DNA of 64,000 nucleotides from Cupriavidus basilensis (GTDB taxonomy: Bacteria > Pseudomonadota > Gammaproteobacteria > Burkholderiales > Burkholderiaceae). Below are positions 48,787-58,639 of this stretch, in pieces. The stretch covers positions 149,773-213,772 of the forward strand of contig NZ_BBQM01000007.1 in the NCBI RefSeq assembly GCF_000876015.1. The letters are read 5' to 3'. How positions within the stretch are numbered: the stretch's first letter is position 1; the number at the start of each line of letters is the position of its first letter. Position numbers and translations under genes: made by a program. The notes under the pieces are model-generated. The model saw only the letters and a list, made by a program, of their open reading frames with translations, searched no databases and was not told the DNA's origin.

Positions 48787-49950
48787 ATGGATCCCAGGCT
48801 CCTGACGCTGTGCTTCGGCAATTTCGTCATCGGCACCGGCGCGATGATCGTCACCGGCATGCTCAACCACATCGCCGGCGACTTCGGCCTGGGCGCGGCC
48901 ACGGCCGGGCAACTGATCTCGGTGTTCGCGCTGGCCACCTGCGTGGGCGCGCCGCTGTTCGCCACGCTCGGCTCGCGCATCGACCGCCGCGTGCTGCTGG
49001 CCGGCGCGCTGCTGGTGTACGCCGCCATGCACCTGGCCGCGGCGCTGGCGCCGGGCTTCGCCAGCCTGATGGCGATCCGCTTCGCCACCGCCGTGGGCGC
49101 GGCCATCTACACCCCGCAGGCGGCGGCCACGCTGCCGCTGCTGGTCAACGCGCACACGCGCGGGCGCGCCATCAGCTTCGTGTTCCTGGGCTGGAGCGTG
49201 GCCAGCGTGGTCGGTGTGCCGCTGGGCACGTGGATCGCCAGCACGGCGGGCTGGCGCTTCAGCATGGCGCTGGTGGGCGTGATGGCGCTGGCCGCGGCGC
49301 TGGCGGTGTGGCGCGTGCTGCCACCGCGGCTGTACGTGGCGCCGGTCGGCCGCGCCGCGTGGGGCGCGGTGCTGCGGCACACGCCGATGGTGCTGGTGGT
49401 GGCCACCACCATGATCCAGTCGGCCGGCATGTTCACGCTGTTTACGTATATCGCGCCGCTGCTGCGCGACGTGCACGGCATCAGCGGCGCCGCGCTGAGC
49501 CTGATGTTCCTCGCCTACGGCGCCTGCGGCGTGGCCGGCAACGTGCTGGCCGCCGCGCGCATGGACCGCGCCACGCCCGCGCGCATCGTCCAGCTGGCCA
49601 TGCTGACCTCGCTGGCGGCCATGCTGTTGTGGCCGCTGGCCGCGATCGGGCCGGTGGCGCTGGTGCTGATCTTCATGCTGTGGGGCGTGGGCGGCTTCGC
49701 CACCAACAGCGCGCAGCAGGCGCGGCTGGTGGCGCTGGCGCCGGAACGGGCCTCGGCCTCGATCTCGCTCAATTCTTCCTCGATCTACCTCGGCCAGGCG
49801 CTCGGCGCCATGGGCGGCGCGGCGATCTACGCCACCGCCGGCGCCGACGCCCTGCACTGGGGCGCCGCCGCGCTGATGCTGCTGGCGCTGGCCGTGTCGC
49901 AGCGCGCGCGGGCGCTGGGCTGCCGCTGGGGCGCCGCGCGGCAGGCCTGA
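48787..49950 (+). CDS. MFS transporter, DHA1/AraJ-like
   Basis: A 387-residue inner-membrane exporter with 12 hydrophobic segments. The MFS loop 2-3 motif appears as GSRIDRRVLLAG, and a motif-C-like stretch GWSVASVVGVPLGTWIASTAGWR marks drug/proton or sugar antiporters of the DHA1 group. The substrate cannot be inferred. It is followed 344 bp later by the RND pump genes but is not clearly in the same operon. Confidence 0.88.
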   Translation: MDPRLLTLCFGNFVIGTGAMIVTGMLNHIAGDFGLGAATAGQLISVFALATCVGAPLFATLGSRIDRRVLLAGALLVYAAMHLAAALAPGFASLMAIRFATAVGAAIYTPQAAATLPLLVNAHTRGRAISFVFLGWSVASVVGVPLGTWIASTAGWRFSMALVGVMALAAALAVWRVLPPRLYVAPVGRAAWGAVLRHTPMVLVVATTMIQSAGMFTLFTYIAPLLRDVHGISGAALSLMFLAYGACGVAGNVLAAARMDRATPARIVQLAMLTSLAAMLLWPLAAIGPVALVLIFMLWGVGGFATNSAQQARLVALAPERASASISLNSSSIYLGQALGAMGGAAIYATAGADALHWGAAALMLLALAVSQRARALGCRWGAARQA

Positions 49951-50294
49951 GCCGGGCCTGAGCCGGACATACCCCGTGGTATCCCCCGGATTGCCGTCCC
50001 GCCCGCTTTTCCGCCTGCGCATGGGCCGGCATCGACAACATGCCGCCGGAATGTGTCGCCATGTCATGCTTTTCTGCTAATGTTTGGCTTTCGATACAAG
50101 TACGGATAAGCTGGAGCGAACAGGTCTCGGCGGTGCGCTGTAATACGTTGTAATGATCCGGCATGCCAAGTCGCTAGCCGCCGACGGTCCCGATCCTGTA
50201 CTAGTAGCGGTTTTGTCGCGAGGCGGCATCGGTTCCAAGAAGCCGGGTCGTCGGGGAGCGGCGCGTGACGCGCGCACTGTAAGAGAGACCTCAC
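49951..50294. promoter_or_regulatory. upstream region of RND operon
   Basis: No gene seen. The segment 50060-50160 is less GC-rich and contains TGTAAT twice (50139-50144 and 50149-50154), ten bases apart, a spacing typical of binding by OmpR-type or other head-to-tail regulators. The regulator is not adjacent. Confidence 0.35.
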
Positions 50295-51527
50295 ATGAAA
50301 ACGAATGGCATCGACCAGGCCAAGGGCTTTGTCGACGGTAAGTGGAGCCCGGCCACGGGCACCGGCAAGGGCCGGGTCTCCCCGTGGCTGCTGCTCGCGG
50401 TCCTGGCCGTGCTGGTGGCCGGCGGCTGGTATGGCTGGCGCACCTGGATGGCGCCGAAACCCGCCGCCAAGGCGCCGGCCGCGGTGGTGGTCAGCACGGC
50501 CGTGGTCCAGCAGGGCGACGTGCCGCTGCAGGTGAGCGCCAACGGAACGGTCAGCGCGCTGTCCACCGTGGAGGTGCGCCCGCAGGTCTCGAGCACGGTG
50601 CGCGCCGTGCACATCAAGGAAGGCCAGTCGGTCAAGCCGGGCGATCTGCTGTTCACGCTGGACACGCGCATGGACGAGGCCAACCTCGCCAAGTCGCAGG
50701 CCCAGCTGCTGCGCGACCAGGCCGACCTCGCCGACGCGCGCCGCACGCTGGCGCGCAGCCAGGAGTTGCTCGAGCGCAACTTCATCTCCAAGAGCGCGGT
50801 GGACACGGCGCAGGCCAAGGTCGACGGCTTCGAGGCCACCATCCGCGCCGACCAGGCCGCCATCGAGGCCAGCCGCGTGGCGGTCAGCTACGGCGCCATC
50901 CGCGCCACCATCGCCGGGCGCACCGGCGTGATCAACATGTTCCCCGGCTCGCTGGTGACGCCCACCAGCGCGCTGCCGCTGGTCACGATCGCGCAGATCC
51001 AGCCCATCGCCGTCACCTTCACGCTGCCCGAGCGCCAGCTCGCGGCGCTGCGCGAGGCGCTGCACGCCGGCCCGGTCGCCGTCACCGCCATGCCCAACGA
51101 CGGCAGCAAGACCCCGGTGACGGGCAAGATCAGCTTCGTGGACAACTCGGTCGACCCGCAGTACGGCAGCATCCGCATCAAGGCGCAGTTCGAAAACGAG
51201 GAGCAGCGCCTGTGGCCGGGCACCTACGCCAACGTGGACGCCGTGGTGCAGACCCTCAAGGGCGCGCTGTCGGTGCCGCCGCAGGCGGTCGTGACCGGCC
51301 CGGAAGGCCGCTTCGTCTACGTCGTGCAGGCCGACAACCGCGTCAGGCCGGTGCCGGTCAAGGTGCAGATCTCGACCGCCAGCGCCGCCGTCATCGACGG
51401 CGTGCAGCCGGGCGCGCGCGTGGTGGTGGAAGGCGCGCAGAACCTGCGCGCGGGCAGCCTGGTGCGCGAAGCCCCGCCGGCCGCCCGGGGCGCCGCCAGC
51501 GCCCCGGCCGCCGGCGCCAAGCCTTGA
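50295..51527 (+). CDS. RND efflux periplasmic adaptor (membrane fusion protein)
   Basis: A 410-residue adaptor of the MdtA/AcrA type. A short cytoplasmic start leads to a membrane anchor (residues about 29-48: SPWLLLAVLAVLVAGGWYGW), with no lipobox. Then come a barrel-sandwich half (VEVRPQVSSTVRAVHIKEGQSVKPGDLLF), an alpha-hairpin (about 115-180) and a beta-barrel domain. The C-terminus is Ala/Pro-rich. It links the RND pump 19 bp downstream to an outer-membrane channel that is not encoded here. Confidence 0.93.
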   Translation: MKTNGIDQAKGFVDGKWSPATGTGKGRVSPWLLLAVLAVLVAGGWYGWRTWMAPKPAAKAPAAVVVSTAVVQQGDVPLQVSANGTVSALSTVEVRPQVSSTVRAVHIKEGQSVKPGDLLFTLDTRMDEANLAKSQAQLLRDQADLADARRTLARSQELLERNFISKSAVDTAQAKVDGFEATIRADQAAIEASRVAVSYGAIRATIAGRTGVINMFPGSLVTPTSALPLVTIAQIQPIAVTFTLPERQLAALREALHAGPVAVTAMPNDGSKTPVTGKISFVDNSVDPQYGSIRIKAQFENEEQRLWPGTYANVDAVVQTLKGALSVPPQAVVTGPEGRFVYVVQADNRVRPVPVKVQISTASAAVIDGVQPGARVVVEGAQNLRAGSLVREAPPAARGAASAPAAGAKP

Positions 51528-51546
51528 AGTCCAGAGCCCCCAAGCC

Positions 51547-54500
51547 ATGAACCTGTCCGAGCTCTGTATCCGCCGTCCGGTGATGACGGTGCTGCTGTGC
51601 CTTGCGGTGATCGTCACCGGCATCGCGCTCTACCCCACCATCCCGATCGCCGCGCTGCCGTCGTTCAACTCGCCGGTGATCCAGGTCACCGCCACGCTGC
51701 CCGGGGCCAGTCCCGAGACCATGGCGGCCTCGGTGGCGATCCAGCTGGAAAAGCAGTTCGCCACCATTCCCGGCGTGTCGGTGATCAGCTCGTCGAACAC
51801 GCTCGGCAACTCCAGCATCACCATCGAGTTCAACAACGACCGCGACATCGACGCCGCCGCCGTGGACGTGCAGGCCGCGCTGTTCCGCGCGCAGCGCTCG
51901 CTGCCGATCGAGATGACGGTGCCGCCGTCGTACCGCAAGGTCAACCCGGCCGACGCGCCGGTGCTGCTGCTGGCGATCAACTCGCCGGCGCTGAGCCTGG
52001 CCGAGCTCAATGCGTTCGGCGACAACCTGATCTCGCCCACGCTGGCCACGCTGCCCGGCGTGGCGCAGGTGCAGGTCAACGGCCAGAAGCGCTTCGCGGT
52101 GCGCGTGCGCGCCCACCCGGACGCGCTCTCCGCGCGCGGCCTCACGCTCGACGAACTGGCCACCGCGCTGAACCGCGCCAACGCCAACACCCCGGTCGGC
52201 ACGCTCGACGGCGCGCGCCAGACGCTCACCATCCAGGCCAACCGCCAGCTCGCCAGCGCCGACGCCTTCCGCAACATCATCGTGGCCAGCCAGCCCAGCG
52301 GCGCGCTGGTGCGGCTGTCCGACGTGGCCGAGGTCGAGGACAGCGTCGAGACCATCAAGACCGGCAGCTGGCTCAACAACGAGCGCTCCATCGTGCTGGC
52401 CGTGCTGCGCCAGCCGGACGCCAACACGGTGGCCGTGGTGGACGCCATCAAGGCCACGCTGCCGCGCCTGATCCAGCAGATGCCGGCCTCGGTCAGCGTC
52501 AGCGTGGTCAACGACCGCTCGGTGTCGGTCCGCGAGTCGATCCACGACGTGCAGTTCACGCTGGCGCTGACCGTGGCGCTGGTGGTGATGGTGATCTTCC
52601 TGTTCCTGCGCCGCGCCGCCGCCACGCTGATCCCCACCGTGTCGCTGCCGATCTCGCTGATCGGCACGGTGGCGCTGATGAAGGTGTTCGGCTACAGCCT
52701 GGACAACGTCTCGCTGCTGGCCATCACGCTCGCCGTGGGCCTGGTGGTGGACGACGCCATCGTGATGCTGGAAAACATCGTGCGCCACATCGAGGAAGGC
52801 GTGCCGCCGCTGCGCGCCGCGCTGATCGGCTCGCGCGAGATGGGCTTCACCATCCTGTCGATCTCGATCTCGCTGATCGCGGTGTTCATCCCGATCTTCT
52901 TCATGCCGGGCGTGATCGGCCTGCTGTTCCACGAGTTCGCCGCGGTGGTGTCGCTGTCGATCCTGGTCTCGGCGCTGGTGTCGCTCACGCTGATCCCGAT
53001 GCTGTGCGCGCGCTTCCTCTCGGCCGAGAACGTGCCCATCGACGAGTCGCAGCACACCTACGGCGACCACGCCGGGCAGGCGGCGCACGCGCCCGCCGCG
53101 GCGCAGAAGCAGACCATCGGCCTGCGCTCCACGCAGTGGTTCGAGGACCTGTTCGAGTTCACGCTGCACCGCTACGCGCGCGGGCTGGACTGGTGCCTGG
53201 CGCACCGCAAGTCGGTGCTGGCGGTGGCCGGCCTGACCTTCGTGCTGACCGCGGTGCTGTTCGCCACCATTCCCAAGGGCTTCTTCCCCGAGGAAGACAT
53301 CGGCCAGATCCAGGTCAACGCCGAAGGCCCGCAGGACATCTCGTTCGACGCGATGGCCGAGCGCCTGCGCGACGCCGCCGAGCGCATGCGCAAGAACCCC
53401 GCGGTGCGCAGCGTGGTGGTGACGATCGGCGGCGGCAACTCGCCGGCCATCAACACCGGCCGCATGTTCGTCGAGCTCCAGCCGCACGGCCAGCGCCCGC
53501 GCATGTCCAAAGTGGTCGAGTCGCTGCGCCACGACGTGTCCGGCATTCCCGGGCTGGCGGTCTATTTCTCGCCGGTGCAGAACCTGCGCCTGGGCGGGCG
53601 CCAGAGCAAGAGCCGCTACCAGTACACGCTGCAGAGCGTGAAGGCCGGCCAGTTGCAGGAATACTCGGACAAGCTGATGGCCAGGATGCGCGCCGACCCC
53701 GTGTTCCGCGACGTCACCAGCGACTCGCAGCAATCCGGCCTGGAAGCGCAGCTCTCCATCGACCGCGACAAGGCCAACGCGCTCGGCGTGCAGATCCAGG
53801 ACGTGCGCCAGGCGCTGTACTCCGCGTTCGGCGAGCGCCAGGTCTCGACCATCTATACGCCGATCGACAACTACTACGTGATCCTCACCGCGGCCGACAT
53901 CGACCGCGCCGACGAGACCGCGTTCTCCAAGCTCTACGTGCGCAGCAAGACCGGGCAGATGGTGCCGGTCTCGGCCTTCTCCACCACCGAGCGCCGGGTC
54001 GGCCCGATCGCCGTGAACCACCAGGGCCAGCTGCCCTCGGTGACGGTGTCGTTCAACCTCGCGCCGGGCGCGGCGCTGGGCGCGGCCTCGTCCAAGATCG
54101 ACACCTACCGGCAGGAGATCGACATGCCGACCTCGATCTTCACGAGCTGGGGCGGCGACGCCGCGGTGTTCCAGTCCTCGCAGGCCACCCAGGTGCTGCT
54201 GCTGGTGGCCGCCATCGCGGTGATCTACACGCTGCTGGGCGTGCTGTACGAAAGCTACATCCACCCGCTCACCATCCTGGCCGGCCTGCCGTCGGCGGCG
54301 GTGGGCGCGCTGCTCACGCTGTTCATCTTCAACGTGGAGCTGTCGCTGATCGCCACCATCGGCGTGCTGATGCTGATCGGCATCGTCAAGAAGAACGCCA
54401 TCATGATGATCGACTTCGCGCTGGCGGCGCAGCGCGAGCAGGGCATGGCGCCCGCGCGCGCGATCCGGCAGGCCTGCCTGTTGCGCTTCCGCCCGATCAT

Positions 54501-54756
54501 GATGACCACCTTCGCCGCCGTGGCCGGCGCGCTGCCGCTGGCGCTGGGCCTGGGCGCCGGCGCCGAGCTGCGCCAGCCGCTGGGCCTGGCGGTGGTGGGC
54601 GGCCTGCTGTTCTCGCAGGTCATCACGCTGTTCATCACGCCGGTGATCTACCTCGCGCTGGACCGCTTCTCGGGCACCGGGCCGCTGCAGATCGACTCGG
54701 AAGGCAACCGCCTGCCGGAACTGGTCGGCGGGGAGGCGGCCGGCGCCAGCCACTGA
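51547..54756 (+). CDS. RND efflux pump permease (HAE-1 type)
   Basis: A 1069-residue proton-driven exporter with the RND plan of 12 TM segments and two large periplasmic loops (about 35-335 and 560-870). The TM4 proton-relay motif LVVDDAIVMLENI is intact. A cytoplasmic loop insert of about 20 residues (THAPAAAQKQ-like) is present near residue 510. It resembles MdtB/C and related multidrug pumps. No outer-membrane factor gene follows, so it presumably uses a shared TolC-like channel. Confidence 0.94.
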   Translation: MNLSELCIRRPVMTVLLCLAVIVTGIALYPTIPIAALPSFNSPVIQVTATLPGASPETMAASVAIQLEKQFATIPGVSVISSSNTLGNSSITIEFNNDRDIDAAAVDVQAALFRAQRSLPIEMTVPPSYRKVNPADAPVLLLAINSPALSLAELNAFGDNLISPTLATLPGVAQVQVNGQKRFAVRVRAHPDALSARGLTLDELATALNRANANTPVGTLDGARQTLTIQANRQLASADAFRNIIVASQPSGALVRLSDVAEVEDSVETIKTGSWLNNERSIVLAVLRQPDANTVAVVDAIKATLPRLIQQMPASVSVSVVNDRSVSVRESIHDVQFTLALTVALVVMVIFLFLRRAAATLIPTVSLPISLIGTVALMKVFGYSLDNVSLLAITLAVGLVVDDAIVMLENIVRHIEEGVPPLRAALIGSREMGFTILSISISLIAVFIPIFFMPGVIGLLFHEFAAVVSLSILVSALVSLTLIPMLCARFLSAENVPIDESQHTYGDHAGQAAHAPAAAQKQTIGLRSTQWFEDLFEFTLHRYARGLDWCLAHRKSVLAVAGLTFVLTAVLFATIPKGFFPEEDIGQIQVNAEGPQDISFDAMAERLRDAAERMRKNPAVRSVVVTIGGGNSPAINTGRMFVELQPHGQRPRMSKVVESLRHDVSGIPGLAVYFSPVQNLRLGGRQSKSRYQYTLQSVKAGQLQEYSDKLMARMRADPVFRDVTSDSQQSGLEAQLSIDRDKANALGVQIQDVRQALYSAFGERQVSTIYTPIDNYYVILTAADIDRADETAFSKLYVRSKTGQMVPVSAFSTTERRVGPIAVNHQGQLPSVTVSFNLAPGAALGAASSKIDTYRQEIDMPTSIFTSWGGDAAVFQSSQATQVLLLVAAIAVIYTLLGVLYESYIHPLTILAGLPSAAVGALLTLFIFNVELSLIATIGVLMLIGIVKKNAIMMIDFALAAQREQGMAPARAIRQACLLRFRPIMMTTFAAVAGALPLALGLGAGAELRQPLGLAVVGGLLFSQVITLFITPVIYLALDRFSGTGPLQIDSEGNRLPELVGGEAAGASH

Positions 54757-54793
54757 GCGGGCCGACGCCACGGCGCGAGCCGGGAGAAGACAG

Positions 54794-54826
54794 GGGCGGT
54801 GCCGGGTCAGCCGGCGCCGCCCTTTT
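54794..54826 (+). terminator. terminator after RND operon
   Basis: GGGCGGTGCCGG-GTCAG-CCGGCGCCGCCC, a 12-bp stem with one G-T pair, followed by TTTT, 37 bp after the pump stop. Confidence 0.75.
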
Positions 54827-54940
54827 CGTTTGCGCCGGCCGGCGCGCGCGGGGCGAGGTGCGCAGCGCGCCGCCCGCAACTGGGCAATAATGGTCGCCAT
54901 GCGCGCCAGCCACCACATGAAAAATCCGGACTTCCCCGCC

Positions 54941-55852
54941 ATGCAGACACGTCATCGCCTTGCTTGCCGGCCTGCCGGCCGCCGCGCCGGACTGGCGCTC
55001 GCCGCCGCCCTCCTCGCTGCCTTCCTCGCCGCGCTGGCGGGCTGCGCGGGCACGCCGCCGGCCACCGTGGCGGGCGACGTCGCGCACCAGTTCACCGGCA
55101 AGACCTACGTGCTGCTCGGTGAAGTGCACGACAACGCCGACGGCCAGAAGCGCCGCCTGCTGGCGCTGTCGAGCGCGCTCGCCGCCGGCTGGCGGCCCGC
55201 CATCGCGATGGAGCAGTTCGACCGCGAGCGCCAGCCCGACATCGACCGCGCCCGCCGCGAGCGCCCCGGCGACGCCGCCTACGTGGTCGCGCAGGCCGGC
55301 GGCAAGGGCTGGCAATGGGAGCTGTACACGCCGGTGGTGGCGCTCGCGCTGCAATACGACCTGCCGCTGGTGGCGGCCAACCTGTCGCGCGCCGATGCCG
55401 GCAGGATCGTGCGCGGCGGGCTTGACGGCGTGTTCGAGCCGGCCGAGCGCCAGCGCCTGGGCCTGGCCGCGCCGCTGCCCGCCGACGTGGTCAGCGAGCA
55501 GACCGCCGTGCTCGACCGCGGCCACTGCGGCAATTTCCCCAAGGCCATGCTGCCCGGCATGCTCGACGCGCAGGCCGCGCGCGACGCCGTGATGGCCGCC
55601 GCCATGCGCGCCTACGCCGACCGCGGCGCCGTGCTGATCGCCGGCAACGGCCACGTGCGCCGCGACGTGGGCGCGCCGCGCTGGCTCGCGGCCGAGCCGG
55701 GCAAGATCTACAGCGTGGGCTACCTGGAGCAGGCCGGCGCCGGTGAGGTGGGCGAGTACGACCGCGTGGTGCTGGTGCCGGCGCGCAAGCGGCCGGACCC
55801 GTGCCAGGACGCCCGGCCCGGCGCGGGCACCGCGCCGGCCGGCATGGGCTGA
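54941..55852 (+). CDS. ChaN-family lipoprotein
   Basis: A 303-residue predicted lipoprotein. The signal peptide ends LAALAGC, a good lipobox. The ChaN domain follows: YVLLGEVHDNADGQKRRL, AIAMEQFDRERQP, GKGWQWELYTPVVALAL, VLIAGNGHVRRDVG. ChaN of Campylobacter binds haem and related proteins are surface or periplasmic; an iron-uptake link is likely but not shown. ATG 54941 is preferred, with in-frame ATG 54917 as an alternative. Confidence 0.88.
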   Translation: MQTRHRLACRPAGRRAGLALAAALLAAFLAALAGCAGTPPATVAGDVAHQFTGKTYVLLGEVHDNADGQKRRLLALSSALAAGWRPAIAMEQFDRERQPDIDRARRERPGDAAYVVAQAGGKGWQWELYTPVVALALQYDLPLVAANLSRADAGRIVRGGLDGVFEPAERQRLGLAAPLPADVVSEQTAVLDRGHCGNFPKAMLPGMLDAQAARDAVMAAAMRAYADRGAVLIAGNGHVRRDVGAPRWLAAEPGKIYSVGYLEQAGAGEVGEYDRVVLVPARKRPDPCQDARPGAGTAPAGMG

Positions 55853-55874
55853 GGCGCGCGCGGCGCGGGCCCGC

Positions 55875-57368
55875 CTAAGCGAACAACTCTTCCGCCACGG
55901 TCGGGTGCAGTTGCACCGTGGTGCGCAGGTGCGACAGCTTCACGCCGAGGCGCAGCGCCACCGCCAGCGTCTGGATGATCTCCGGCGCGGCGTTGTCCAT
56001 CATGTGCGCGCCCAGCACGCGGCCGCTGCGCGCGTTGACCACCAGCTTCACCATCGACGCCTGCCCGCTGCCGGCGAAGCGGTTCTCCAGCGAGACGAAG
56101 CGGCGCACCACGCTCTCCACGCGCTCGGCCTTGCCGGCGGCCGCGATGGCCTCGTGCTCGGTCAGGCCGACGCTGCCGATGGCGGGCTCGCAGAAGACCG
56201 CGGTCGGCACCACGTCGAAGTCGGCGCGCTCGCCGCGCCGGCCGAACAGGCGGTCGGCCAGCCAGCGGCCCTGGGCGCTGGCCACCGGCGTGAGGTGCAG
56301 GCCGTCGATGGCGTCGCCGACGGCGTGGATGGAGCGCACCCGGCTGCGGAACGAGCGGTCCACGCGGATGCCGCCCTGCGCGGACTTCTCCACGCCGAGC
56401 GCCGCCAGGCCCAGGTTTTCCCACTGCGGCTCGCGCCCGATGGCGGCCAGCGCGGCCTGCGCGCGCACGGTGTGGACGCGGTCGCCGCCGCCGCCGCCAT
56501 TGCCGCCATCGTTGCCATCGCCATCGGGCGCGCCCTGCCGGTAGCACACGTCGATGGCGCCGTTGGCCTGGTTGAGCAGCGTGACCTCGGCATTGAAATG
56601 CAGGCGCACGCCCCTGGCGGCGAGCGCCTCGGCCAGCGCCGCGGCGATCTCGTGGTCGAAGCGCTCTAGCAGGCGGCTCTCGCGCACCAGCATCTCGACC
56701 TTGACGCCGTAGCGCGAGAGGATCGAGGCCTGCTCCACCGCGATGTAGCCGCCGCCGATCACCACGATCGAGGCCGGCAGGCTCTGCCAGGTGAAGACGT
56801 CGTCGGAGGTGCCGGCCAGCTCGCCGCCGGGCACCGGCAGCGTCTGCGGGCGCGCGCCGGTGGCGATCAGGATGCGGCGCGCGTGGATGGTCTCGGCGCC
56901 GACCTGCACCAGGTCGGGCGCGGTGACGGTGGCCTCGCCGTGCAGCAGCGTCACGCCGGCTTCCTGCAGGCGGTGGGTGTAGGCCACGTGCAGGCGCGCC
57001 ATCTCGGCGTTGACGCGCACGATGGCGTCGCCCCAGTCCTCGCGCCCGCCGGTGTGCGACAGGCAGCCCGAGAGAATGGCGGCGAGGGTGCCGCCGTAGG
57101 ACAGCATCTTCTTGGGCACGCAGCCGCGGTTGACGCAGGTGCCGCCGATCGCGTCGCGCTCGATCAGCACCACGCGCGCGCCGTGTGCGGCCGCGCGGCG
57201 CGCCGCGGCCACGCCGCCGGAGCCCGCGCCGATCACCACGAAATCCGCCTCGCGCTGCGCGCCGCCGCGGCGCCTGCCGCGGCGCGGCACGCGCTCGACG
57301 GGCTGCTCGGATGTCGCCCTGCGCGCGCTCTGGCGCTCGCTTGCCGGTCTTGCCTGGCGTTTCGTCAT
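55875..57368 (-). CDS. gor: glutathione-disulfide reductase-like flavoenzyme
   Basis: A 497-residue FAD/NADPH disulfide reductase. The FAD motif is VVIGAGSGGVAAARRAA, and the redox pair is C78/C83 in GGTCVNRGCVPKK. The NADPH motif is VVIGGGYIAVE (203-212). The C-terminal active-site His sits in LHPTVAEELF, the glutathione reductase type. Two oddities: a 40-residue Arg-rich N-terminal extension not in the family, and a Gly/Asp/Asn insert (PDGDGNDGGNGGGGGD, 281-296) in the NADPH domain. The ribosome site is excellent (AGGAGG). It lies 83 bp after the patatin gene on the same strand. Confidence 0.9.
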   Translation of the reverse strand: MTKRQARPASERQSARRATSEQPVERVPRRGRRRGGAQREADFVVIGAGSGGVAAARRAAAHGARVVLIERDAIGGTCVNRGCVPKKMLSYGGTLAAILSGCLSHTGGREDWGDAIVRVNAEMARLHVAYTHRLQEAGVTLLHGEATVTAPDLVQVGAETIHARRILIATGARPQTLPVPGGELAGTSDDVFTWQSLPASIVVIGGGYIAVEQASILSRYGVKVEMLVRESRLLERFDHEIAAALAEALAARGVRLHFNAEVTLLNQANGAIDVCYRQGAPDGDGNDGGNGGGGGDRVHTVRAQAALAAIGREPQWENLGLAALGVEKSAQGGIRVDRSFRSRVRSIHAVGDAIDGLHLTPVASAQGRWLADRLFGRRGERADFDVVPTAVFCEPAIGSVGLTEHEAIAAAGKAERVESVVRRFVSLENRFAGSGQASMVKLVVNARSGRVLGAHMMDNAAPEIIQTLAVALRLGVKLSHLRTTVQLHPTVAEELFA

Positions 57369-57451
57369 CAATGCCTCCTGTGGCGGCGCGAAGGCCGCGT
57401 TGCACATCGAGATGACAGAGCCGCAAGGCCGGCCGGCGCGTCCGAAGAACG

Positions 57452-58417
57452 CTATGCGGTGGTGCCGAGCTCCGTCTTCATGACAGACGGCCATTCGCGC
57501 AGAAAGGTTTCCCCGTCGCGCTGGCCGAGTTCGTAGGCAGCGATCATCGCACCGGGCCGGGTGTAGTCCCAGCTCGAGATCGGTACCCGCTGCGAAGGTT
57601 GCAGATAAAGCCGCCGCTGCCCGCCGTGCCGCAGCACGAAGCGCCGCGGGCGCGGATAGAGCCGCGTCACCAGCACCAGCACGTTGCCCGGCGTGGGGTC
57701 GAGCGCGTCGACCGGCACATTGTCGACCATGCCGCCGTCCAGCACCGGCCGGCCGTCGCGGCGCAGCACCGGCGTGAACGGCGGCGTGGAGGCCGACTGC
57801 AGCAGCAGGTCCGCCAGCTGCTCGGGCGAGCCGCAGTCCTGCGCGCGCACGAACTCCGGACGGAAGCCGAGCCTGCGGCCCAGCCGCGGGTGCAGCGTCC
57901 TGAGCCAGTGCTTCTCGATGTTGTAGGCCACCAGGCCCGCCAGCACCGCCATGCGCGGCCCGCTCCAGCGCGGAATGTGCGCCACGCCGACGCGGATCTC
58001 GGGCGCGGCCTGCAACTGCGCCAGGCGGCCATCGGCGAAGATGCTCAGCAGCGCGCCGCGGTAGATGCCGTAGTGCGGGAACACGCGCTGCCGCGTCAGC
58101 AGGTTGCTCCAGTAGACGTTGCGCCGATTGTCTGCCAGCACCTCCTGGTAGTACGCCATGACCTGGCGCGCGTCGTGCGTGTAGATCATGCACGCGGTGG
58201 CGGCGCCGGCCGAGATGCCGGCGATCACGCGCGGACGCAGGCCCAGCTCGGGCGCCACCCTGTCCCACCAGCCGGCCTGCCACCAGCAGCGGTTGCCGCC
58301 GCCGGCGAACACCACCTGGTCGAACGGCGACGCGGCGCGCATGCGGTCCGGCTCGCGCGGCGGGGCATGGTCGGCACCGACGGGCATGAGGGCGGATTCC
58401 GGCTTCGGCTCTGGCAT
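57452..58417 (-). CDS. patatin-like phospholipase
   Basis: A 321-residue lipid acyl hydrolase. The patatin signatures are in order: oxyanion loop AGGGNR (38-43), nucleophile elbow GISAG with S69, and the Asp dyad motif LDGGMVDN (D227). There is no signal peptide, so it is cytoplasmic or exported by another route. The substrate lipid is unknown. It may be co-transcribed with the reductase gene downstream. Its upstream DNA is extremely G-rich on the plus strand. Confidence 0.9.
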   Translation of the reverse strand: MPEPKPESALMPVGADHAPPREPDRMRAASPFDQVVFAGGGNRCWWQAGWWDRVAPELGLRPRVIAGISAGAATACMIYTHDARQVMAYYQEVLADNRRNVYWSNLLTRQRVFPHYGIYRGALLSIFADGRLAQLQAAPEIRVGVAHIPRWSGPRMAVLAGLVAYNIEKHWLRTLHPRLGRRLGFRPEFVRAQDCGSPEQLADLLLQSASTPPFTPVLRRDGRPVLDGGMVDNVPVDALDPTPGNVLVLVTRLYPRPRRFVLRHGGQRRLYLQPSQRVPISSWDYTRPGAMIAAYELGQRDGETFLREWPSVMKTELGTTA

Positions 58418-58489
58418 GGCGGTTCAGGTCGTTCCTGGTCCTGGATTGTGGCCGGGTGGCCGGGCTGCTATTGGGGGGCCGGTGCGGCG

Positions 58490-58566
58490 CGGGTTGGGGG
58501 AATGATACAGGGGGTGGGGGGAGGGGGCCCTGTTGGGGGGCTGGTGGCTCGTTCTGGGGGGAAAGG
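58490..58566 (+). other. G-run tract (possible G-quadruplex)
   Basis: At least six runs of five or six G separated by short spacers (GGGGGTGGGGGGAGGGGG, then GGGGGG, GGGGGG, GGGG), just before the patatin gene. The plus strand could fold into a G-quadruplex. Confidence 0.5.
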
Positions 58567-58639
58567 GGCACTTTTTTCTTTCTGGGTCTTGACGTTCAAA
58601 GGCTACTTCAAAGTCAGCGGCTGAACGTCGAAGTTAAGT

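Noticed and set aside
51391..54942. Long minus-strand frame opposite the RND pump
   Set aside because: His/Arg-rich shadow; the plus strand encodes clear RND motifs.
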